Assembly: GCF_002994745.2 (NCBI RefSeq)
Contig: NC_037091.1
Location: forward strand, 5,697,501 to 5,761,500
From: Rosa chinensis
Taxonomy: Eukaryota; Streptophyta; Magnoliopsida; Rosales; Rosaceae
Length of the DNA stretch: 64,000 nt
Direction of reading: 5' to 3'
How positions within the stretch are numbered: the stretch's first letter is position 1; every line of letters starts with the position of its first letter. Below the pieces are notes generated by a model, which was not told where the DNA came from, did not search any database, and saw nothing but the letters and a program-made list of their open reading frames with translations. This document shows, in pieces, positions 42,220-53,154 of this stretch. The position numbers were made by a program, and so were the translations under genes.

Positions 42220-43725
42220 TGTTGTGAAATTTTAATTAAAACTCGCAAGTGCACGAATCGTCGTTAGTATAGTGTGCAAGTACGAGGTCCTTCCAACTGA
42301 GGATTGATAATTAATTTAAACCCTAACTCAATTAATCCAAACACAAAAACACAATGAACAATTAAGATAAAGAAAGTATGGTTTTTGGATTTTCGAATAA
42401 ACAAACAATGTGAAAGTTAAAGAAAGAAACAAACAAAATAAAAGTTCAAAAGCAAAGATGATAAAACCTAGGGTTTCAGAATCAACCACTAACAATCCTA
42501 TTTATGTTTCGATACAATTAACAAATTCTTTTATTTTTTTTTTATGACAATTCTCGTATCTAAGTCTAGGTACGACACTTAGACCATAGTTTTCCTTAAG
42601 TGTATGATTCTCTCCAGGTATGGTAGAGGTCGTATATCCTAGCATGCAGTTTATCCAGATACGACATAAATTTAACACATAGGACTCATTACGTTTTAGA
42701 AAACAAGAGAATCATGCAAACCATTACTTCAGGTACGACAATAATGTAATTCACAACTCTTAATCACAAGAAGCTAATTTGAATTATATTGAAGGTACGC
42801 CTCAAATTCATATTCTAATTACTAGATGCAAAGCTCTAAGGTGATCAATCAAATAACTTAAACATAAAGCATCAATTCAAATAGTGACTAAGAATTCATC
42901 ATAAAGAAACTATAAATCCATCAATAAAACATCAAAGTACATAAACAATCATGATAGGGCATCACCCTAACCCTAGAAAAAGGTTTAGCAAAATATATCT
43001 AAATAGAACATAGGAAAAATATAAAAGAATGGAAAGGAAAAGAAGTGGAAGATAGATGAGTCGTCTCCGCTCCTTAGGCGTATTCAATGTGCTCTGAGAC
43101 TCCTTTTCTCATGTAAATTCATGCTCCCTTATATAGGGAAGATTTCTGCTCATCTTTGGCTTCAAGTTTCCTTGTAAGACTTGAGAATAGATTCCTTTCT
43201 TGATTTGGAATGGGAAAAGCTTGAAATATCTCCAGTAGAAGTAGGAATAAGTTCATCATCGAATCCTCATCTGAATTAACTTCCTTGAAAAATTAGGATT
43301 GATGATCTTGTGCCGCGGAACTTGAGTTCTCCACAAACGTTTGTAAAATCCTGAGCAGCTTTTCTGTCCGACCTATCTTCACTCAAATAATCATAACTTT
43401 CTCCAGAAATATCGAAATCGAGATCCGTAAAATTCTACAGAAAGTAGACATCCGTAGCTTTCCATGCATATAAGGTCATTTTCTGATTCGATCTGGTACT
43501 TTCCCAGTTATTCGGCGAAGTTAGGTGTTCTACACAGCCAGATTCCCAATCTCAGATTGCACATTGTCTTTCAATCCTACTTAGCTCATTGTAGCTTCTT
43601 TTCTTCTTTCTATGAAACAAACCTACAAAAACACTAAAAGATATAAATGAATCATAAATAAAGAAAACTAAACAAAAAAGCTACGATTACGAGGCATAGA
43701 AATTTAGGATAATATGAGCACATCA
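42220..43725 (-). mobile_element. Solo LTR (1,506 bp) nested in the Pack-MULE repeat
   Basis: The perfect 5-bp duplication GGAGT (42215-42219, 43726-43730) flanks a unit that on the minus strand starts TGATGTGCTCATATTATCC and ends AATTTCACAACA (TG...CA). Removing it restores a continuous MULE terminal repeat aligned to the right-hand one. No coding region. Lineage is probably Ty3/gypsy Tat/Ogre-like, as for 21,134-22,776. Confidence 0.85.
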
Positions 43726-44452
43726 GGAGTCGACGTTTCAGTCCCTGACATTTTAATTTCATCAAAAAACTCTCTAAACTCTCAAATTTCACCAAATTGG
43801 TCATTGCCGTCAACTTTCCATCAAACGCTCCGTTATTTTGCTGACGTGACATCCTTTTTACACCAAAATGTCTACTATTATTTTTACCTTCATTGACAAA
43901 AAAAATTAAATTTTTTTTTGCTCTCTTCCTCTTTTCTTTTTTATCTCTTCTTCTTCCACCGCGTGCCTGCTCTTCGGTCTTCTCACAAAAAAATAGGCAA
44001 TTGGTTCTACTACACGTAAATCTCACAAAGAAATAGGCATGTGGAAAATCAGCTTCTCCTTGAGCTTCAGCTTCAATGTCACTCCCAGCTTCTGTTTCAG
44101 GTTCTGATTCCGATCTCCTTCCATTTCTTGGTCTTGATCCTCATCCATAACCTCAGCCGAACCACCTTCCTCCTCAACCTCCTCGTTGTCAGACCAATTC
44201 GCTTCAACCTTGCATCGATCATATTGACATACAAACCCATAGTCCTCAGACACAACTAGCAATCAACAAATCTTTCATTAACGTACCTAACAGTCGAAAC
44301 CATTCTTGATTCTTCCTACCTCTATTTTCATTGATCCATAACTTCTCAGTTAAGCTTTCTTCCTCCTTCCTTCTTCTCCATTCTTCCTCTACGCTATCTA
44401 TATATTCCCGAGCTCTATCATAGAACTGTACAACAAACCCAACTCTGCAAAT

Positions 44453-44640
44453 ATGGCAAATGAGATATGGACCGTTCCCTTTTTTGGTCAGGGCCATTTA
44501 TTCCCGTCAATGGAGCTCTGCAAGCACTTGGCCTCCAGAAACTTCAAAACCATTTTGGTTATCTCTTCCAAAGTCTCCTCCTCCATACCCTCATCTCTCC
44601 GCCAATACCCACTCGTTGAAATCGCTGAGGTTTCTGAAAC
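44453..44640 (+). pseudogene. UDP-glycosyltransferase N-terminal fragment
   Basis: The reading starts MANEIWTVPFFGQGHLFPSM and continues ELCKHLASRNFKTILVISSK, the first beta-strand, catalytic-His region (GQGH) and first helices of plant family-1 UGTs, enzymes that transfer sugar from UDP-sugar to small molecules. After about 60 residues (near PLVEIAEV) homology stops and GC-rich unrelated sequence follows. The C-terminal donor-binding PSPG motif is absent. The fragment lies in the Pack-MULE. DNA upstream (44,040-44,450), read on the minus strand, encodes an acidic Glu-rich stretch (REYIDSVEEEWRRRKEEESL) that I cannot assign. 44,740-44,890 on the minus strand is another exon-like piece (ALSSQV, EEDDEKHLLVSAGSGSSAS) of unknown origin. 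Confidence 0.75.
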
Positions 44641-45420
44641 CCCACCATCTGATTCTTCTCCTCCCACGGCCGGATCAGCACCGCCGTCGCGCTTTTGCTC
44701 CAGCAGTTCTCTCTCCCGCCCTACTCCGAACCTGCGACGACAACGCTAGGGTCAGGGTGTTGTTCTGCGGCGGCGCAAGCGGAACTGCCACAGTCATTGT
44801 TATAGGACCGTTCGCCCTCGGCGACGCCGAAGATCCGCTTCCCGCCGACACCAGTAAATGCTTCTCGTCGTCCTCTTCATCGATCTGAAAGAAAAGACCG
44901 ATATCTGAGAACCGAATTGAAAATCGGGTTTATTTCAGAGGGAAGAAGATTGGAACAAGGCTAGAGTTTTGGTGAATCGGCGACTATGTCGACGATGGAG
45001 ACTAATTTATAGGCGGAGGGTGTCGCAGGTTTAGACGCAGAAGTCGGAGTAGGTCGCAGGTGTAGAAGGAGGAGAAAGAGCTAGAAGAAGAGATAAAAAG
45101 AAAAGAGAAAGAGAGAAAAAAAATTAATTAAAATCTTTTTTTTTGTCAATGAGGGTAAAATAGACATTTTGGTGTGAAAGGGATGCCACGTCAATAAAAT
45201 AACGGAGCTTCTGACGGAAAGTTGACTGTAATGACCAATTGGGTGAAATTGGAGAGTTTATGGAGTTTTTAGGTGAACTTGAAAGGTCAGAGACTGAATT
45301 ATCGAATCTCTATAAGTATAGGGATTAAACAGTATTTTGTCCTTACTTTAAAAATGATAAAAATCTGCAAATATTGTTGTGATGTAGCTAGTTTGGAAGG
45401 TGATTGATATAAGTATTGAC

Positions 45421-45539
45421 TTGCATTTATTTGTCTATCCTCATATTTGAAACCAAAATCATCTTCCGAACTAATTGCAGGTTGTATTTTGAATATGACG
45501 ATAGACAAATAAATGCAACCTGCAATTAGCGCGGAAGAT
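45421..45539. repeat. Interleaved inverted repeats (A-B-A'-B')
   Basis: A (45421-45439) is perfectly complementary to A' (45500-45518) over 19 bp. B (45461-45484) is complementary to B' (45516-45539) at 22 of 24 positions. The order is A, B, A', B', with A' and B' overlapping by three bases, so both stems together would form a pseudoknot-type topology. Confidence 0.85.
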
Positions 45540-45677
45540 AATTGTACATAAAGTAACACGTGTAATTTGTATGTTGCATGAACAAGAAAACTATCTTTAC
45601 AAGGTCAACATCTGTTACCCCTGAATCTATGCCAATTGGCCTGCCAATGCGATCCAGCTCTACATTTAATTCACTAA

Positions 45678-46680
45678 GGCCATGTTTGTTACATGGGATT
45701 GGACATCCTTATCTAGCTTCTGTTACATTATCCCGTGTTTGGAAATAACAGAGACTCTACTAAATGAGACTCTGGAGTCCCGAAAACCTATAAACACCTT
45801 CTTCCACTGTGACGCCAAAAACAACCGGACTGTGGAAGCCAAATCTCATTCTTCTACTCTTCTGCATGTCTCTTCCATCTCTTGTGCAGGTTCAATTTCT
45901 CTCCTTTCTCATGCTCTTCCTCTTGCCTTGATTGTTTTACACTCTCCCCTTCAACCCTTCTAAGCTCTCAATACAACTTTGGCTGCCAGCCAAAACGTAC
46001 ACACAAGAGTGAAGAAAGCACTGAACTTTGATTCATTGCAAATGAATCCTTGAGTTTTTGGAGGTTTGGGAAAGACCCAATTGGTATTTGGTTGTTAGCT
46101 GCAAAAATTGAACAGTTTGAGCCATACCCAATTCAGTTCTAGGTCTGGAAGATGGTTTTGTAGGAATTCGTTTATGATGAGACCTTGAGTTTTGCGAGGT
46201 CTGGAAAAGACCCAATTGGTGTATGGTTGTTGGATGCAAGAATTGAAGAGTTTGAGACAGACCCAATTCAGTTCAGGTCTATGAGAAGATTCCAATTGGT
46301 ATATGGTTGTTAGCTGCAAGAATTGAAGAGTTTGAGACAGACCCAATTCAATTCCAGGTCTGTGCGAATATTTTGCAGGAATTTGGATTTATTGATTTGC
46401 TTGTTTTTGCTTCGTTTATGATATTCAGAATTGTGTGTGTTGTGAATTGTGAGGATTGTGCATATATAAGTGTGGATTTGTTGTAGCTCTATATGGAATT
46501 TCTTGGTTGTTAGTGGAATTCTCATATTTGAGTTCTGGAATTTCTCGATTGTTCTTTCTTGTTGTTCTTTAGTCCAACACAACACCAAACATGATTCATG
46601 TATTACATAACATAAGCCAGGTTAGAGTCCAGGACTCTTGTTAAGGCAGGACATAGCAGTCCTGTGAAACAAACTCGGCC
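45678..46680. mobile_element. PIF/Harbinger-type non-autonomous element (1.0 kb)
   Basis: Ends GGCCATGTTTGTTACA and, reversed, GGCCGAGTTTGTTTCA, flanked by TAA (45675-45677, 46681-46683). No transposase. The interior at about 46,060-46,380 holds three tandem copies of a unit containing 'gcaagaattgaagagtttga' and 'acccaattcagttc'. Confidence 0.75.
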
Positions 46681-46683
46681 TAA

Positions 46684-47170
46684 TGGTCTTATTTATCAAA
46701 GCAATGATCCTTGGTATGCGCTGCCAGATGAGAGCCTTCAAATGCTGTTAAGAATAAGGATGAAATGGAGCAGTGAGATTTCCATATGATCATTATACAT
46801 ATACAAGGTCAATAGAGGATATGACAAACGAGGACCTTGGACAAAAGTTTGGCAAGATATTCTGACCCCATTCTACGCGCCAAGGGTCCCTAATTAGGAC
46901 TAGTTTTTTCAAGTATTCTTGCTCCTTCCTATAAGCAGCCACCATGGGTGTTGCAGTCTATATGACCTTCCTTCTCTAAAATTAAACATTCAAATATTTA
47001 GCCATTAGTTTAAAGTTACGGCCACCGCCAGACGGAAACTTATTATAGTTATATACATATATCAGAGATGCAATACTTGTACTTACATATACATGATATA
47101 ACAAAACGCTTACAACCCTGACAGATTTTATTTATTGTCTCATCAATTAATGAAGTTTCTATAATTGGAT
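46684..47170. other. Intergenic DNA, nothing recognised
   Basis: No supported gene or repeat between the Harbinger-type element and the dynamin-related pseudogene. Confidence 0.5.
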
Positions 47171-47174
47171 CCTT

Positions 47175-49106
47175 ACATTGAAAGCGTTGGCTCCCTTGTC
47201 CATTAGATCAGGTTTTGTTATCACTCCAAATGTTCTACCTAAAAATGCCAACCATACAGTAGAAAGCAAGTGTTTTGGCTTGTAAAAGAAGCAATCCTTT
47301 TGATAAACAATCACAAGGAGATGAAAGTGCCGTAGCCTCTCCCGGTATCTTGTACCTGATGGATCGACTTCTCTTGCAAGTTCAATGGCATCTGAAGTGG
47401 CAATATCTTGATTAGCAGGAGATATAGCCAATATAATGCAGTTAGGCTACAAATCAAAGAAGTTCATCAGATCTAGTGCTACTAGTAAAACTAAGAAATC
47501 CATAATATATTGATCATGGGAAGACGTGAAAATAAAGATATGTTTACCATCAGAGCTTCATGTCAAACATCCTCACCTTCTCAACATAAGAACTGATCAT
47601 ATTCTAAATATCCTTAACAACGCAGGAAGATCTATGCAAAAAAGAAATATCTTTACTAAAATTGGGTTGGTTGTTTTTCTGTGGTGGTGGTTTTTTTTGG
47701 GGGGGGGATTACCTACAGCAAACTTGGTCAATCCAGGAAGATCCATGAGTCAAGTTTACAACTGCAAGGTACGCCTAGAAATGAGGGAAAACCCAAAAAC
47801 AATAAGTCAATAGAAAGAATATTATTCTTTTAAATAAGTATATGTGATGATTTAAGTAAATTATTTCGTCCATCATGTTATCACAGGAGATGAAATACAG
47901 ACCATTTGGAGATATATACTGAGATGAATTGGGATGTTTCAAGATGTGTTTTGCTTACCCAATTATGTGATCACTCATCTGAGATCTCCTTGTGTACAGA
48001 ATCTGCATAAGCAAACAGGAACTCTCAGTGGTCAGAACAATGTAAATAATAACACCATTAGGCCATTCCTGTAAGCAGTAATTTGTAAAGCCCTGCCACT
48101 CTCAGGACAGAACTCCCCCTCATAACAATGTAATTACTTACACATAACAGTATAAGAGAATTCCAAATGTCAAACTGAAACTTACCCAAGTTATGATAGA
48201 CTGTCTCTGATTTACCCAAAATTCAGTGAAAGACAAATCAAAATGTTATAATAAGAAGAATGAAAGTTAAAATAAAATAACTTTTATTTGAATTGCACTC
48301 CTCATAGGCAAGTGCTTGTAGAAATGTATTGCTGTCCCTATAAAGCTCACACAATTCACACTCTACATCATTCCAAGAGAAAATGCACCTATTATTGAAA
48401 GTCGACATACCAAAATCAGTAAACTTCTTCCTAGGCGCACAAAGAAACTCTGCATATTCAGATCGCCCATCCACTATCCGATGAAGCTGCAACACTAATG
48501 GTCTCCTCGCCACAATAACTTTCAACCAAAGAAACATAATGTAAGAAACTTAGCAACACGACTACTATGATCCACATAATGAATAGTACTCGCACTTGCA
48601 AAATTCATTTCTAAATACGAAACAATCAGCACCAGTCATGGATGAAAAACCAATGAGCATAGCTTGGCTTGAAATGTTTTAGTAAGCACAGCATCTATAT
48701 ACGCAATTAACACATACTACATTACACATCTCACACTCTATGTACTTGCATTCCCAATTAACCATAACACACCAAACAGAAATGTAGAAATTGAAGAAGG
48801 CGAGAATTACCAGATCCACGAGGCAAGAAACCTCTCCTCACCATGCTTTCCCAAACGGAAGACTTCCTGGAACTCTATCATACACAATAAGTTGATATAA
48901 GAACCAATGCGAGACTTATGTCCAAACAATCGAATAGAAAAATTGACAGAAATTAAAAGGTGGGAGTGGAAAACCTGGCCTCCGACGACGGTAACAGAAG
49001 GAAGAGCTTCCCAGAGTGACATGCCCTCGCTGCCGTGATCGCCGAAAGCAGCGCTGGCTAGCTGGATTCGGTTAACGAGGCCGATCAAGCTCTCCAATCT
49101 GGCCAA
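47175..49106 (-). pseudogene. Dynamin-related protein (DRP1-like) pseudogene, GTPase part
   Basis: Successive minus-strand exon remnants follow the N-terminal GTPase domain of plant DRP1/phragmoplastin: 49106-48975 ([30 protein letters not shown]), 48874-48811 ([19 protein letters not shown]), 48518-48411 ([18 protein letters not shown]), a decayed piece near 47,745-47,710, one near 47,630-47,573 containing a stop, about 47,446-47,355 ([20 protein letters not shown]) and 47,236-47,175 ([17 protein letters not shown]). Defects: the start codon is TTG, the P-loop reads SSRKSS instead of SSGKSS, an exon has an in-frame stop and another a base loss, and everything beyond the GTPase domain (middle, GED) is missing. 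DRP1 proteins pinch membranes at the cell plate and in endocytosis; this copy cannot. Confidence 0.8.
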
Positions 49107-49557
49107 ATACCATCAAAGATAATGCTTGGCCAAAAACTACAAAGGTAATGCTTTTAATCCTTTTATGGTGATGCACGTAAAAGAAACATACAGTCCTCTG
49201 TCTGATGGAGTTAAACTGTAGGGTGGCAAAAACAAAGGTATTTGCCTTTGTGCCCCAAAGGCCATCCATCCATCTAGACAACAATGGAACAATGCAGTCT
49301 AATTCAGTTACCAAGCATCCTGTCAAGTTTAAGACCAAAAACAATGGCATAAGAAATTATTTAATGCCCATCATCATTCATCAAGTTCAATAAGCTCAGG
49401 AGATAAAACCATAAAGGAAACAAGATTCCCAGCATAAGCCTAGATAACACGATGAAACCATTGAAACGATGCACATAGATAAATATACATTTATTCATTA
49501 AAATTCTTAAAATCCAGGAATTCTCATCACAATTTCAAGCACCAAGTAATTGGCATG

Positions 49558-49577
49558 GCATCTTGACCAAAAAAAAA
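49558..49577 (+). mobile_element. 20-bp remnant of a LINE insertion
   Basis: AAGTAATTGGCATG occurs at 49544-49557 and 49578-49591. Between the copies are 20 bp ending in 'cttgacc' plus an A run, like the tail at 41,336-41,352. It is an extremely 5'-truncated retrotransposition event. Confidence 0.7.
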
Positions 49578-49657
49578 AAGTAATTGGCATGCACTACAAG
49601 TTACATTTCAGAGTAAAGAAAATCCTAATCGCCTCAGAGTAAAGAAAATCCTAATCT

Positions 49658-50789
49658 CTAGTGACGACTGTAAAAGCATTTAGGGCCATACGGACAAAGG
49701 CTTCCATACTTGCACTTTGAAGGGAACTTGGGTGGCATGCGAATCTCGTCAACACTATGGGCAAAGTCACACAGGTCTCCCTTCGAGCAAGATGTTTTCC
49801 GACAAAACTCCGTCTTGTAGAGCGGTGAAGGACGCTTTGGAGGTTGACGCTGGTGCTGGGGCTTGTTACAGGCAGTTGAAGAAGAAGGGACGAATTCGGG
49901 AGCAAGGGCAAAGCGTGATACTGCGTCGCCGTTACTCAATTCCAGCACCCTCGGTACTCCCGAGTATGATTCCCCGTTACCAATCTGTTAGGTAAGCCTG
50001 GTTATTAATTCTCAGAAGAAAAAACTGAATCAATTTCAAACGAAACTTGAAATTACGTAAATCTTTACCTCAGCGTATTTGTTTCCGAGATACTCGCGAT
50101 CCGCCCACCAACGATATGCGGGTGGACTGCCTTCTTGCTCAGGCTTTTCGCGAGATAAAGCAAAAAGAAAGAAAGTGAGGTGAGAACGTTTGGGCTTTTT
50201 GTGATAGGCTTTTTTGTTGGACCCTTTGTACCTTCCGGGTCTTGTAGCAAATCGAGGCCCAGAAGCTCAAAGGGCCGAAAAAAAAAAAAAAAAAAAAAAA
50301 AGCAATTTTGCTTCCAATTGTGTAAGAGAGGAAATCCTTAAGCTTATTGGTACCTGAAACTCGGCTGAGAGAAAAGTAGACGGGCCTGACATCCATTCTC
50401 TTGAGCCGTCTAAGTAAGCTGTCCCCGCAACCCAAGGGGAACGAGTAGTAGACTTGGACTCATTTTCGACCTGATTTGTGCAGGCTGGAAGCTGTTGGCC
50501 CTAAAATCAAAAAACCAGAAAAGTAAAGAAAATCCACGCGGGCAAAATTAATACAACAACAAATATTTCCAAAAACTGCACCGGTTCGACTACTTACCGA
50601 AGAGAATTTGAAGCAGAGAGCTTGGGTATTGTAATATGAGAAAACGGAGCTGAAGTCGTTGGTCTCCGTGGTCGCCGGAATGACGTTGACCTCTGTATTG
50701 GTCGCCGAAACGCCGTAGGTTTCTGTGTTAGTGGTCGGAATGACGTTAGTCTCCGTGCTGTTCGCCTGAACGAAGTTGGTCTCTTTCAT
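49658..50789 (-). CDS. CCCH zinc-finger protein, 4 exons, 246 aa
   Basis: Minus-strand exons 50789-50598, 50500-50354, 50143-50069 and 49984-49658 join with GT-AG introns, all in phase 0, into 247 codons. Residues about 8-45 are a 10-residue repeat (around NTETNVIP). The middle has a WVAGTAYLDGSREWMSGPST segment and PPAYRWWADREYLGNKY. The C-terminus holds two Cys/His fingers: C199-C204-C210-H214 (spacing CX4CX5CX3H) and C229-C235-C241-H246 (CX5CX5CX4H), the last His being the final residue. CCCH fingers usually bind RNA (CX7-8CX5CX3H), so the spacing here is atypical and the second finger may be incomplete or specialised. A TATA element lies upstream. The continuous frame across four exons supports a real gene. 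The biological role is unknown. It sits next to the dynamin pseudogene in the same orientation. Confidence 0.8.
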
Positions 50790-50940
50790 GGTGCTTGAAA
50801 ATGTGAGTATAGTGAAGTCAATAAAGAATGTTGATGAGTGGTTTTTCACCGGTCAGTTGTGATCGATCGAGGTGTAAGAGAAGAATTAGCAGAGAGATTT
50901 GGTGTGGAGAGTTGCAGAGATTGAACTCAGGCAGCTGGTT

Positions 50941-50948
50941 TATATAAT
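50941..50948 (-). promoter_or_regulatory. TATA box of the CCCH gene
   Basis: Minus-strand ATTATATAACC about 155 bp upstream of the ATG, followed by a CT-rich leader. Position and context fit a core promoter. Confidence 0.55.
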
Positions 50949-51360
50949 GCGTTGCGTTCATACTTGGGGGCACACATCACACACAAAAGCAAAAGCAGAA
51001 AGATGTACTTTCGAACTTTCGATCTGACCTGACCCACATCAGATCGGTCTGATGTAAAACTATGCCACTTTAACTAAAATAACAATATATAGATGTGTAA
51101 TACTAAAATATGTACAACATAAGAAGCCCCAACATCGAAGAGGTTGAAAATATTAATATGTGAAACTAGTACAGTAACATCTCACTTCTCTAACACAACC
51201 ACCTTTTAATACTACACCCAAAATAAAGAAACTATGAATCCAAATAAAAATAAAAAGTAAAACAAAGTTTATGTTTCATAGCTACTTACTCACTAAAAAA
51301 AAAAACTAACATCTTACAAATGGATGCAAGCCCAAAGATAAAACAAAAAATTACAGGCTT
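50949..51360. other. Intergenic DNA upstream of the CCCH gene
   Basis: AT-rich, no gene or repeat recognised. Probably the distal promoter region of the CCCH gene. Confidence 0.45.
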
Positions 51361-51376
51361 AAAGACAAAATAGGTC

Positions 51377-52577
51377 TATAGTTAACTAAGAACGCGCCTC
51401 ACGCGCTGAAACCCTAGAGCCAGTGCTTGAGTTTTTCGGTTGTTCTTGTCTGACTGCATCGTGGCACTGGTGTCGGCCTCTGGCCGCGCCGGCGCACGCT
51501 GTGTGCAGCGGGACGGGAAGTTTAGTTGTAGGCATGTCCAGTGCGTGGAGGCTGAGGTCAGAGGGGGTTTTAAGTTATTTCTCTCGGTGTAAGGGGATGG
51601 CTGTATCTGTGTTGTCGCTGGGGATGGGGACCGGACTGGAGATGGATCTAAACCAGAACGGAGCGGCTTGTGGCTGTCTGTGGAAGGCAGGCTGGGATAG
51701 GTGGTTTGCTGGGTTGGAGTTGGCTTGATGGATTGGATGAAGGTGGCTCGATGGCGCTTGATTCGAATTGTGGTGTAACTCCATGGTGGAGGTTTGGGCG
51801 TTTCAACAGTGGTGAGGCACGACAAGCCAGCGGGAACGCGCCGGTGGAGGGGACCAGACGTCGGAGGCTGGGTGGTGGACATGGTGGTTGGGCGGCAGCG
51901 TGGATGCAGGTGTTGATTTTGGCTGAGAAGGGATTTGGGATCCTTGCTGTTTTGGTCTCTTGGGCCTGGACATTGCTAGTGGGCCCTGTCTAGGCTTGTA
52001 CTTGGGTTAGGGCTCAATTTTTGGGTTGTACCTTGGCTGCTTATTTATTTACAGTTTTTATCTATTTATGTTTTCTAGTTTGGATGCTCTTTTTGCACGC
52101 AATAATTTCCTACATTTGTCGTGTAGGGCCAGTCAGGCCTTGTGCCTATGTATGCATTCTAAGTGCCTTGTCTACTCTAGGTAGGCAGCGAGTTCCTTAC
52201 TTCGTCAAATGGTCGCTACCACCTAGTGGCAGGGTGAAGCTAAGTGTCGTCGGATTTATCCTCTGGCGGCAACATAGTAGGAAAGCTATGTGTATGGTAA
52301 TTCTGCTATGTTGTAATCGTGTTACATATCGAGTTATCTTTCTGTTATGTCACCGCTATTTCAAAGAAAATAGAGTCGCCAGTAGAGCGCTCTTTGCTAG
52401 TTGGTGCCTAGTTGAATACAGTTATTTAGTAGAGACTCCTGTTAGTATTTCAGGAAGTTTTCTAGGTGCTTATTGTAATAAGGGGTTTAGGCTCAATGTC
52501 CCCCACTTGTATTCGACAGTTTCATTAATCAAGGCTTGAGGGCAGCCGCATCAGCTCTTTATTCAAAAAAAAAAAAA
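51377..52577 (+). mobile_element. Non-coding LINE relative, copy A
   Basis: AAAGACAAAATAGGTC lies at 51361-51376 and 52578-52593, the latter directly after a poly(A) tail (52,566-52,580). The 1.2-kb unit has a GC-rich 5' half (51,400-51,990) and a 3' half shared with 24,623-25,743 and, at its very end, 28,078-28,229. Open frames in the 5' half lack any LINE domain. It is an element mobilised by LINE machinery in trans. Confidence 0.85.
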
Positions 52578-52593
52578 AAAGACAAAATAGGTC

Positions 52594-53154
52594 CAAAGCC
52601 ACACCCAAGGGAGGCCTAATGTCCAACTTAGAGCCTAGTATGCATTGGAAGAAAGAAATAGAAAAAAACAAACAAAAACATTTAGAAGAAATTAGGAAGT
52701 ACAAGGAAAAAAAAAGGCTAAAGGCAAGACTCAAACTTGGGTTGGCTTGGTAGAAGTTAGAACGCTTGACAAAGACTGCAAGACCTTGATATTTTCATAT
52801 GTTACATATGCTCAGGAATATATTCTAAAAATCTCGAGTGGACTTCAGCCCTACCGAGTTTGTACTTAGATTCGCCTCTGTCTACAAAGTAACAGTAATG
52901 GGATCTTCTAAAAGACTAAAATTAAATTTCTATATAATAGTTAACACAGGGCAGTATTCTAATTTCAGACTAAATACTCTTAATTAGATTATAAAATCTC
53001 GATCTCTTTTATGGTCGCGCTCTACCCGCGGTTGGATTGTCTCCTTGTGAGCCAACTGCTGGGTTTATTTATGGTTTAACAAAGCACACCACCCTTTTAC
53101 ATAATAATTGGTTCAAATGTTAAAACCCAATCTAAAGTTGATAAACTCCTTAAT
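52594..53154. other. Intergenic DNA; left flank of duplicated block copy 3
   Basis: 52,594-53,085 has no recognised content. 53,090-53,154 matches 3,160-3,225 and is the left part of the third block copy, interrupted by the CACTA element. Confidence 0.55.

Larger units (their letters stand above)
42181..45345. mobile_element. Pack-MULE with glycosyltransferase fragment
   Basis: The outer ends are inverted repeats of about 230 bp: 42,181-42,219 continuing at 43,731-43,920 on the left, and 45,115-45,345 on the right (shared 'ttcaccaaattggtcatt' versus 'aatgaccaattgggtgaa', and 'accaaaatgtct'). The left repeat is interrupted by a solo LTR. Without that, the element is about 1.65 kb. Inside is GC-rich, exon-like DNA from at least one host gene. 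The 9-bp target duplication could not be identified. No transposase is present. Confidence 0.75.

Noticed and set aside
44023..44262. Acidic 79-codon ORF on the minus strand as a gene
   Set aside because: Confined to Pack-MULE cargo, no domain recognised, no start context. Noted only as exon-like DNA.
51423..51993. Overlapping ORFs of about 100-165 codons on both strands
   Set aside because: All fall in the GC-rich, stop-poor 5' half of a LINE relative and have no recognisable domain.
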